From Azolla caroliniana (Eukaryota > Polypodiophyta), in the NCBI GenBank assembly GCA_043228905.1, contig JBHGNT010000007.1, forward strand, positions 18,600,001-18,664,000: DNA of 64,000 nucleotides, read 5' to 3'. Both the position numbers and the translations under genes were made by a program. The notes under the pieces are model-generated. The model was not told the DNA's origin. It ran no database searches and saw nothing but the letters and a program-made list of their open reading frames with translations. Position 1 is the first letter of the stretch, and every line of letters starts with the position of its first letter. Positions 52,701 to 61,833 of the stretch are shown here, piece after piece.

Positions 52701-55700
52701 ACAACAAACTCATTGCATACATTACAAATCAAGTTGAGAAGAAATGCATTTAACTGCTGACAACGTGCATCTGCATCTGGCATTAATACCCACATGAAGG
52801 GAAAATGGTTATACATGAGTTTTGTACAACACCTTATGTTCTTCTAAATATGCTAATACAATTGTTTGGGTTTATGATGTGAGACATTTGGTTCACTATG
52901 GTATTCATCATTGTCTTCTACAAAGCCTAGAAGTATTTACATGAGATAAGTACATTTATCAAGGGCTTTTAGACACAGCAAGGCCTAACACAGTTATTAT
53001 CTCTACTGTTGAAAGGGAAAGTTTTACAGCCTGCAATCTTGGCCACAAGTAATATCAAAGAATACTAATAAGCTTATGTGGGTATTGCTATAATTATTGA
53101 TAGGTCATGCAATATGAAACATGCAGGTTATAGAAGAGTATTTCCAGAACTAGGAGATAATGGAACTTACCTCACCATGCAAAGGCTCACCCATTGCACC
53201 TTGATATGTTAGAGCAACCATGCGGAGGGTTGCAAAGGTGGGGCAATGCAGATGTTGGTCCAGCATCTGCATGTAGGAGGAGATTTTATCCCTCCTACGA
53301 TGGACTTCTAGGAAGAATGGGAAAAGCACTGCATCATCAGGCCAGTTATCCAAATGTATTTGTGTATGATCATGCAACAAAGCATAAAATGGTAATCGGC
53401 TCTTTGTTTCATCCACCAAGGCTTTGATAATATCCAAGCAATCATAAAGCCACTCCATCGCATCACGTTGCCTTGCCATGAATACATAAAGCTTCCTTTC
53501 TTCACTGATATCTGACCCCATTGCATCCCATGTGTGCACCCACTGAACCATGTGACTTAATGCTTCAAAACATGTGACAGGGTGTAAGAAATCTGATGTG
53601 TCAAGGGCTATTGAAAGTACTTTGCAAACAACTTGACGAAGCCAAGAAGCAGGTTTCGTTCCATTGGCAAAAGGCATCCCCTTGGTAGGCAATGCAAGTG
53701 AAGATGTATCGGTTGTCTTTGCCGGAGATTGAATAGTGGAATTGTCATTGGCTGAGTACGGAGGTGATCCAATGATTGCAGAAGCAGGGGAGGCAGGGGG
53801 TGCTGGTGTTGACACTTGTTGCAAAACCATAGGTGATGTATGGGAACCAGGAACTGCTGTATTATTTCCTACCACATTAGAGCTAGACTGCATCAAATGT
53901 CTAGGTGGGGAAGATGACTCTGTTGCAGTTGCAGATCTTAGGAGCATAGGTAGGAAAGAATCCCAGTTCAGTAAGCTTAGTCTCAACAAAGTATGAAGTG
54001 CAAATAATAGGAATTCTGTTTGGATTGTGTGACCACTGCTACTTATGAGCAATGCGGCCAAAATGGATTCAGCTACTAGTCTCAACTGTTCATGGTCCTG
54101 CAGAAAACAATCAAACCTATCATTGTAATTTTTTGAACTCATAACTTGCTTTTGCATTGTCAGAGATATTAATATGGTATTTCCTCCCAGTCCTTTTTTT
54201 TAGTGATGTACCCTAGTGGTATGCCAATGTTTTACTAACCCATGCACATGGGTTCAAATCTATTTCATTCCTCTCACATTGTTCTGAACATTGTCCTCTC
54301 CCTACACGCGTTCCTCTCACAATCACAATGTGCACTATTGAAAGCAACATTTATCCATAAAATTCTCAAACATTGACAGTCAAGTCACTAAATTCGACAC
54401 TTATTATGTACAAATGATTCAGTTTTGGTCCCATAGGTCATATTTGAGCTTTGAAAATGATAAGCAAATCTCTCTCTCTCTCTCTCTCTCTCTAAAAGAC
54501 ACTTCTTACACACATCAGAGGATGGATTCATCATCACAATAATACAGCCACACAAGCTCATCCACAAAGGCCAATCACAACTTTCTTTAGCCCCATCACT
54601 CCTACTAATGCTACGAGTCAATCAAGGGATACACAAATAGGCTCCTGACCAGGACAGAACAAAGGGGTTACAATAGATCGGGCAATAGCAATTTGTCATG
54701 CACATAGAGCCCTGCCCCAAGGACCACAACCGCAGCACCCTTGCCATTTACAGATAAAGGTCATTATCTCCCGCCATCGCAGGTGCTTCCCTCGCTTCGG
54801 AGACCTCTCCATTCTGGGTCGACCTATGCTAGAGATCTTTCGAGGACAAAAGATACAATATGTCTAACTTGAGAATCTCACATGTGCCAAAAATCAGATT
54901 CCCTCGTCTGTTTTTATCTTATTTACTTTTATATTTACTGAGTACTACTTATTCTATTTTCATTTGTTGTTCTCAAAGACGAGACAACACTTAAGATGTA
55001 ATCTCTTGTTTGGTCTTATAGGCCATTTTGGCCTCTTCAAAGACGTTAATATTTCTTTCTTTCTTCTTTCTCTCCCTCCCTCCCTCCCTCTCTCTCTTAA
55101 ATGGTCTTACTGGAAATTGGTTTTGCAAGTGAATAAGATCGTTTGCAAATTCTTCATCTTTTGGAACTCCTTGCTTGTCTATGTCCCTGATACGTTTCCT
55201 GAAAATAATTCTGACCAAGTCAACTAATTCAGAAGTTTGGAAAACACTACTTACAATAATTCTGTTATCCAACATTCAAGAATAAATATTATGGTGAACA
55301 TACATAAATTAAATATTTGAAGTCTAATATGCCTTGTAAATTTTTTCTTGAAAAGACTCGTTTACCTATTATTGTGTTTTTTCATTTATTTAATTTTATT
55401 GGCATCAAAATTCACATGACACGTCCAGATATGGATACTATGCAAATATCAATAGTTTATTTGTATTATTTATTGTTCTTATTTGCAATCACACATATAC
55501 CTAAGAGATAAGTAGAAACACAATTTTCTTCCACTTGATACACAGAAACTGATCCAAACGTGACAGAAGGGTGTGGAGTCCCATTGCTTCTTGATCAAGC
55601 TAGACATCAGACAGGAATATTTATAATTCTCTTATCATACTATGTGGCTATGTTATAGGCATAGCTTGAGACACCAATTCTAACAGCTAATCTTAATGGA

Positions 55701-57258
55701 TTTAAGGGTAAGATGAGCGGCAACCAGCTATTGTAGGACTTGAGACAGCTTAGAAGGATCTAGGACACATGCTGGCTCTTTCCACACAGCGTCTTAGAGA
55801 AATAAAAACTTTGTTGGTAAGGCAAAGGTCTCTTGTTGCAGGTATGTTATCTACTGGACTTCCAGGGTATACGGCATATTCAGTGGTATGGGATGCTGAT
55901 AAAATTTTGTATTCCTAGCTTATCCTTTGCTCAGAGTGGGAGGTGTGGTTAAGCACCCTTAATCCATTCTTTCTTTAATGGTTTAATATCATCAGTATTG
56001 ATCATAATAAGCGAGTACGGTTTTGGATTTTCTTCTTTTGCTTTAGAGTTCAATGACAAATCCCTTATGGTGTTATTACCCAAAGATTATAAAAGTGCAT
56101 GATTAATTGCGAGTCCTATATATACAGCACATAGATAATAACATCATGTTGCATTATATTCTATCTGAAATTTTTTCAATCAGTACGTAGGCATCAAAGA
56201 GCCTCTAAGGATAAAGACACTTAATCGCTCTTATGTAAGGCAGATCAACAACATTATTTTGAAGATCTATTTCCATAAGTGAACATTTTCAATCATTGTT
56301 GAAGCACTCAAAAAACAAAGGGTAAATAATATTCTACCAATACTGACCCAATATCTTTCCGTGTGTCCTCATTCTTAGTGTTCTTTGGGCCCTGCAATGC
56401 CATGATCATTTTAGCACAATGCTTTTATTTAATATTTTGACAACCATTTTTCTAGGAAATCTATTATATGAAGAAAATGAAAAGCAAATTTTAATTTTTA
56501 TCAAAATGCACACTGGGTTTGGAGCCACATCTCAGTTGAAGTTAGTAGTATTACCAAAGAAAAATACTGAATGTTTTAAATTCTAGTCACGCATATAATA
56601 ATATTAGGATATAAAAGAGATAAATACATTAAAATAGCATGCCTCACTAGATATAAAACATTAAAATTCGTAAATAAGACATCATTTTGATTGGTTAGAT
56701 GCTCTTGAAATCTTTTAATACTCATGAAATTTAGTAGCTTTTATACCAAACAAAACAGAAAACGTTATTAGAATGTGAGCACAGGGCTCGACAATGATGT
56801 CTTTTAACAGATTTGAGTTTTTTAACATAAAGCTATTAAAATGTAGTGGACATGACTCCTACAAGCACATACACATATTTTTTACATTAAACTATTCAAA
56901 TGTAGTTGAAAGAAGAACTTATATAAATATGAAGAAATGGGCATCAAGCTTACATCCATACCACTAGATAAATATTGAATAATTTTGATCATTTTAAGAA
57001 TTTTAGCCTAGAACTATTAAAAATTTAGTAGGGACATATATATGTATGAACGAACATTATTCTTACATAACCCATGGTTATAGAGTAAAGAGTTTTAATG
57101 TATTTAAAAGTTTCAGCATAAAGTCATCTTTTGCATATATATCTATATAGAAATGAACATAAATCTTACATACATACCCCTAGGTAGAGATTAAATATGT
57201 CTTGCACATTTGTTTTCAGGGCTTGTAATTGTATTGTTCTTGCATTGTTGGTCTCCAT
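37795..57258 (-). CDS. MED23: Mediator complex subunit 23
   Basis: MED23 is a large tail-associated Mediator subunit linking activators to RNA polymerase II in the nucleus. In gene order I place 21 coding exons: 57178-57258, 56348-56391, 55111-55246, 53171-54097, 52409-52679, 50407-50654, 48680-48905, 47892-48148, 47565-47648, 47389-47483, 45901-46063, 41704-41952, 41451-41624, 41252-41362, 41048-41173, 40653-40804, 40331-40571, 39423-40164, 38883-39064, 38691-38794 and 37795-38002. They sum to 4,821 bp (1,606 aa; about 1,615 in Arabidopsis), and the phase agrees at every junction. Landmarks are DIFNLYLG in exon 1, MLDQHLHCPTF in exon 4, GSIEWERALRC in exon 5, NHVTWLL in exon 6, KGKRGEHRFFRLAENLC in exon 11, HSWSEKT in exon 12, FDILLLALADRDDDP in exon 15, RFTFVRDTLAYFYG in exon 17 and YAATHSKLVQ at the end. 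Exon 5 uses GC or an alternative donor. Introns 3, 5 and 11 hold LINE fragments. Confidence 0.94.
42501..42745 (+). mobile_element. LINE 3' end fragments, two in tandem
   Basis: Two copies, starting at 42501 and 42644, match the LINE 3' UTR seen near 51855 and 54975: CAAAGACGAGACAACA, AAGATGCAATCTCT, CATTTTGGCCTCTTAAAAGA, then a TTTC-rich tail. They lie in MED23 intron 11, antisense to the gene. No coding part remains. Confidence 0.75.
42990..45080 (-). mobile_element. LINE reverse-transcriptase remnant in MED23 intron 11
   Basis: Read on the minus strand, broken frames give a non-LTR reverse transcriptase in order. TRDPMI and LTLKALFQEGRTHKG lie near 44620-44370, and FLDFQTPFN near 44330. 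QQCPLSPTLFNLYLDEV lies near 44155-44105, then HLDALKSFSTDKDFSINL and THSQAW near 44010-43910. YLGVTF, LSQGYASLNIPERQVH, KASVPHDIIWANMGLAP and finally WELPKK and SRLAL extend to about 43000. Stops and shifts are frequent, so it is dead. It shares the strand of MED23. The left and right limits are approximate; I saw no target duplication. Confidence 0.85.
43371..43816 (-). repeat. 223-bp tandem duplication inside the LINE
   Basis: Two adjacent copies start GGGGCACTGATGCTTTGC at 43371 and 43594 and are nearly identical (for example ATGAAGGCT against ATGACGGCT). The unit covers the LINE stretch encoding KASVP and LSQGYASLNIPERQ. The duplication is therefore younger than the decay of the LINE. Confidence 0.92.
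46064..47388. other. MED23 intron 10, possibly with an old LTR-like insert
   Basis: No coding content is visible. Between about 46400 and 47260 there is TC-rich DNA with repeated CTTTAAATGCCTT-CTCTCT segments and a TATAAATAGGC near 47018. That could be a solo-LTR promoter, but I found no boundaries. Confidence 0.3.
49460..49982. repeat. 261-bp tandem duplication in MED23 intron 6
   Basis: Copies beginning AAGGACCTATTCAAATT at 49460 and 49721 share TTATGCCTATAACATGCATG, AATGCTTAATAGGGGGATGG and GAAGAAGGAAATACAAAGAG. Divergence is about a few percent. Confidence 0.9.
50870..51950 (+). mobile_element. 5'-truncated LINE in MED23 intron 5
   Basis: An open frame from about 50980 to 51741 encodes the C-terminal end of a LINE ORF2. 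It has LRTSSHQLQIEVGRYTRLP, a C-x2-C-x8-H-x4-C zinc motif (CQLC...HYVCHC), then YEIRGRYHCLF and YEDQRCLGLFLLELERHRE. A 156-bp segment of this frame is duplicated. A 3' UTR follows with CAAAGACGAGACAACACTTA (from 51853), then a (TTTC)n tail ending near 51944. It lies antisense to MED23. The left end is a truncation point somewhere in 50870-50980. Confidence 0.85.
51015..51326 (+). repeat. 156-bp in-frame tandem duplication in LINE ORF2
   Basis: Copies beginning ACATCAGCTACAGATTGAGG at 51015 and 51171 appear to differ by a single base (GAATTTGAAG against GAATCTGAAG). The unit is exactly 52 codons and contains the whole zinc motif, so the frame stays open and carries two zinc motifs in a row. 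Confidence 0.95.
54539..55100 (+). mobile_element. LINE 3' fragment in MED23 intron 3
   Basis: The sequence matches 51430-51945: AATACAGCCACACAAGCTCA, TTCTTTAGCCCCATCACTCC, ATTATCTCCCGCCATCGCAG, CTTCGGAGACCTCTCCATTC, then the same 3' UTR and a TTTC/CCCT-rich tail. It is a heavily 5'-truncated second copy of the same family. Its tail ends only about 12 bp from the donor of MED23 exon 3. Confidence 0.85.
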
Positions 57259-58030
57259 AGCTCAATTTGGTGATCCAGAATGCATGAATGGAGCAGAATT
57301 TCCTCTATCAATCCAACCTATAATAAATAACCAAACTTACATGGTTCATATCCTCATAGGTTCTATTTAGATCCCTAAAAAACAAAAGAGTAAAGGAAAA
57401 AACATATCATTTATATACTGCTAGGTTTTCTCTAAAACCATAAAATAATAAGGGAAATAAACACATGGTTTATATCCTACTATGTTTTCTCTTAAGTCTG
57501 AAAAAAAAAAGAATTGGGGGGAAAGACATGGTTCTTATCCTACATCATTTTATATGAAACCCTAAGCAAACAAAATAATGAGGCGAAAACACACTGTGAA
57601 CCGTTAAAAAACAAAAAATGCGAAAATACAAAGCGTTTAAAAGATTTTCTTTTCTCTGAAACCATAGAAAACCAGTAATGTACTAACCTTAAACAACCAT
57701 TTATATATATAAAAACATAACTGTATATACATGCTATAAAAGATGAGCTTCATCTTTTGCAGAAACCCTAATTTTCGGAGCGGGAGGGAAAAAAATAGCT
57801 CCCAGACTTTATTTCATCATGGAATAGACATTTACTACAATATATATAAATGATTACCCCGCGATAAAATCAACATTAACGAAATAAAAAAGAGGAGAAC
57901 TAGGTCTTTGGAAGAAATCCCCAATTTTTTCAGACTTGGACAAGAGAAAAACACAAAAAAAAATCAAAAAAAAAAAGAAGAAACTTACGGTCAGTAGAAA
58001 GTTGAAGCTCGTCTACTTCAGAGCGTCAGG
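57259..58030 (-). promoter_or_regulatory. MED23 5' leader with a probable leader intron and short upstream ORF
   Basis: On the minus strand a good donor (CTGACC then GTAAGTTT, near 57986) and an acceptor (TTTATTATAG just before GTTGGATTGATAG, near 57325) suggest a noncoding first exon and an intron of about 660 bp. Between that acceptor and the start codon lies an upstream ORF, MHSGSPN, at 57262-57285. The MED23 start at 57258 is supported because it opens directly into the conserved DIFNLYLG motif. Confidence 0.5.
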
Positions 58031-58139
58031 TCGATAGAATGATGGAGAGTAAAAGATGGGGGCTAAAGACCTCAGTAGTGACTCTGCGCTTCTCTGCTCA
58101 TTTTCTCTGTTTGAAAAAAACAGAAATTGAACCATTTAA

Positions 58140-58290
58140 GAACTGTGCTTCTTTTGCTGTTTGCTGTCTGTTTTTTGCTTTTTGCTTTTTCTGCTTTGCT
58201 TTTTGCTTTTAGCTAGGAACGACAACGGAGGAGATTTTTACTAATCTTCTTGAAAACTGCCGGAAACCCTAAACCGGATTACAAAAAGCA
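58140..58290 (-). promoter_or_regulatory. Possible MED23 promoter with pyrimidine-rich repeats and a telobox
   Basis: TTTTTGCTTTTTGC-type repeats fill 58140-58215 (purine-rich on the gene strand). AAACCCTAAA at 58264-58273 is a telobox-type motif, and another AAACCCTAA lies at 57763-57771. No TATA box is obvious. The call rests on position alone. Confidence 0.3.
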
Positions 58291-58369
58291 AATGTTTCTT
58301 TTTTGCTTTTCGGATATATCGAAGGTCTTGCTTGAAAGGGTGAAAACTGGCGCGATTTAGGGGGTCAAG

Positions 58370-59930
58370 ATTTACTCCATTGAATAACACGATTAACACT
58401 ACAAAACATGACAATTAACATCAATTTTAATCATCATGAAGTTAGCACATTATATGTCATTGAATTGTGTAAATGATTTGCATTGATACGTGATCATAAG
58501 TGAAACAATACATTTGGTCTCTCTAATTATGTGTATTGAAGTTTATCCAAAAGCATCGTTCTGCTTCTTAAGATAACTAGAACGGGTAATACCCTTGATG
58601 GCCATAACCCTCCAAATGAAAACCTTACCTTTGAATAAAATAGGAGAATGCCAACAATCTCCAACATGATTTTCCATCGCATGATGTGATGAACTTTGAA
58701 ACTTCCCATTCTCTCACAACCCTCCTTGGCATCCACTCATGTCGTTGGATTAATTTGGGATAGGCATCACTTGTTTTCACTTTGGCAAGGCTCTCATGTC
58801 CCTCACATGAGCAATCAATCTCGATTGAAGAGCCAACAAAAATGAGTGATCTGACTTTGCAATGCATACAATCCTTGAATATTCGACCAAATGAGTAATG
58901 TAATTGTTATCAATCCCAAATCTAGTTCTGCCTGTTTGAACATCATTAATCTTCTTTGGCCATCCACCATGGCATCTTGCACTAAATTCAAACCATCCCT
59001 TGCCATTCAATGAACTTGAATTTAGATCCAATGTCTACAAGACCTCCTTTTGCAATGAATTTGTAGATTCTCTGTCTAATGGAGGATTTCATAGGACCAT
59101 CCAACACCCTCTACCCAAAAGCTAGTAAATGACTAGCTATCATTAACCCAAAACATGTCGTATATTTATCATTATTCACTACATTCCACCACGAGACTAT
59201 TGTATTTGTTTCTCCAAATAGGATCCCATCCATTTCAATAAATAAGTCATGAACTTTATCCATGGTTAGCATTCCTCAAACAAACATCGAAATTAGAATG
59301 AGACTCATTGTGCCAACATGTGTTCATATATATTTAATATTCATGTCCCATCAAGGCTTGTTGGAGTATATAAACATGCTTCCATGTCACCCTAGGAAGG
59401 CTTGTGTTTTTATTCCTTTGACATAATAGAAAACTCGTTGAAGTTGCCAACCTATCAATAACAATTGGTCCTTGACTTTTTAGGATATCCATTGAACTAG
59501 GCTTGCATTTGATGTTGGGAATAAAGGACCATTTATGCATATTATTAGTGGGTGGGCATGAACATGTCCTCACACTTTAACCTTCATATATGTATATATA
59601 TATATATATACCTAAAAACCTAAAGGGAAGACACCTAAAAAAATGGATTATGCATCTCTATATCATTGCCTCTACAATGGTCTCTCTCTATATGTTTGTG
59701 TATGTGTGTGTGGTCCAATGATGTTAGTTTATTCAACGGGTCATGTTTTCAACATGCCTGACAGTCAACGCGATAGGTCACATTTCAAAGTAGGTGACAA
59801 TTAGCACAACTCACGACATGGCAACACAAGAAGGAGACAAGTAGTGGGTTGAATTTCATCACAATTCGCCCATGTATAGGTTCTCTACAAGCAATCCACT
59901 TATGCACTAACAAAAGCTTGCGATGCTTTT
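58370..59930. other. Unassigned degraded sequence
   Basis: Three overlapping minus-strand frames between 58527 and 59031 look coding-like, as if one frame were broken (for example HEWMPRRVVREWEVSKF and RTRFGIDNNYITHLVEYSR). I do not recognise the family; an old transposase or retroelement is possible. An (AT)n tract lies at about 59590-59612. Confidence 0.3.
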
Positions 59931-60640
59931 GTCAACTAATGTCTAGAGTTCTCTACTCATGGAAGAGATGAATCGGCAAAACAATGCATCCAATAGGACC
60001 TCTAATGCTTTGCATACCAAGGCTATGTTACAATAGAGAGGCAAACTTGATAGCAAAGCTCGTAGTAAAGATGTAGAATGGCATAATTGTGGCAAGAAGA
60101 GTCACTTTTTATGTGACTACTACAAACGGAAGAACGAGAAAGGAAATGGTATAAAGACACATGATAATGAAGATGATATGAAGGAATGAAAACCTAAGAA
60201 GAGCAATGTAAAATTGAAGAGCTAAATGTGGGCACTCATGACAGTGACACGAGAATGACATTCTTTGTCTCTTCATACTATAATCCACACAGGTTACTTG
60301 TAGATAAAAATGGTGACATGCACGCTTGGATTCTCGATTCATATGCTTCTTTTGACATTAGTGTTTTTCTGATGATACAAGGTTGACATGGTTTGTCCAT
60401 CTCAGGGACAACTATGCACACAACAATGCAAGTATTGGCACTGTGCATTTGTAGTTCCAATATGGTATTTTCTTCACACTTCAACATGTACGGCACATAC
60501 CTCAACTAAAGAAGAGTTTGATTAGCACATGTCAAATAGATGATCATGGATTTCACTTGACAAATTTCGTCCTCCACATTGTCGTCATGAGGCAAGGAGT
60601 TCAAACCATCATAGACCCCATTGGTGGCAAACGAGCAAGA
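59930..60640 (+). pseudogene. Copia gag-protease remnant
   Basis: The plus-strand frames give a gag end with a decayed zinc knuckle (EWHNCGKKSHFLCDYYKRK, near 60090, first Cys replaced by Trp). Next come a protease-like WILDSYASFDI near 60325 and VRHIPQLKKSLISTCQIDDH near 60490, which precedes integrase in copia elements. Several stops interrupt it and no integrase or reverse transcriptase follows. Confidence 0.7.
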
Positions 60641-60674
60641 ACGGAATGCTTTCACTCACACTTCCTTCCATTAA

Positions 60675-61819
60675 TGTTGAACTAAAAGTCCTACTCTAAT
60701 TGTTGTACCTTAGTGTGAACATTCCCTATAGTTAGGGCTCAGTTCCCTCTTGTATAACTAGGAGGAATTTCTCCTTGTACAAACTAACAAATGTTAATAC
60801 ATATCTTCTCTTTTGCTACTTGTGTATCTCTCTCTCTCTGTCTTTGTCTCTCTGTACATTCTTTCTCTGTGTATATCTTGAAACAAAACAATGATCACAA
60901 CACCTCACACTTACTCTACACGTGCTTTCTTCACATCAACAAGATCCACACTCACGCTTCTGCATAGGAATCGGCAACTGTTCGGTTTAGGCTTAACCTG
61001 TTTGGCCTTATCCATGCCAAACCAGCTAATCCTAAACCATTTTGGGGTTCTCAAACTTGAACTGAATCGATCCCTAAACTGGTTAAGCCAAAACTGAACT
61101 GTGGACCCGAATTGTGAAATGGTTTGGGAACCGGTTTGGGAGAAAAAAGCTGAAGATACCCAAAACACACCACTACCACTTCCTCCTACTCTTCTTCTCC
61201 TCCTCATAACTCCCACCCCCGTGGCCTTACCACTAATGAGTCAAACTCAACTCCAAGTCCCACCTCTGCGACTCCCTCTTTGTAGACTATTATGATTGGT
61301 CGGTTGACATCCATGAATCCCCCTACCTCCCACCACCCGAACCGTGAGGCCCGAGGCTATGACGATCTATTACTCTTGGTGATCCAATCTTTCTCCAAAG
61401 AATGTATATAGCACTCAACAACAAGGAGGTCCCTTAATCGTCCACTATGCAAGCTCTCTCTCCCTCTCTCGTCACTCAACAATATGTTGGCTATAGCTTC
61501 CTGTCAGTCTCTCTGTCAACTTTCAAGTTTTAACTTTTAATTTCTAACGATCTAATTTCTAACTTTCTAAACCCTAATTCTTAAATGGCTTTAACGGTCT
61601 GGTTTGGCGAGGCTCGAGCCAACTCAAGCCGAGCTCAACCCGTTTAGGTAGGCTCAAGCCTAAACTGAGCGAAGTCGAACTATTAAGTTGATAAACCGCT
61701 TTAGCTAAACAATTTAGGCTTGAGCCGAGCCGTTGTCGATTCCTACTTCCACAGTAGTTGACAACAGTCTACCGATAGACTACACACAATTATCGACTAG
61801 ACACTATTAAGTGTCATCA
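60675..61819 (+). repeat. Possible 5' LTR of the rightmost copia element
   Basis: The sequence from TGTTGAAC (60675) to ATCA (61819) ends two bases before a primer binding site, so part of it should be a 5' LTR. The left boundary is a guess based on a TG start. The matching 3' LTR lies outside the window. Confidence 0.3.
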
Positions 61820-61821
61820 AG

Positions 61822-61833
61822 TGGTATCAGAGC
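61822..61833 (+). promoter_or_regulatory. Primer binding site (initiator Met-tRNA) of the rightmost copia element
   Basis: TGGTATCAGAGC is identical to the primer site at 3369-3380 and is followed within about 70 bp by gag-like sequence. Confidence 0.85.

Noticed and set aside
60891-61295. Short plus-strand frames upstream of the primer binding site
   Set aside because: They lie in probable LTR DNA and show no family resemblance.
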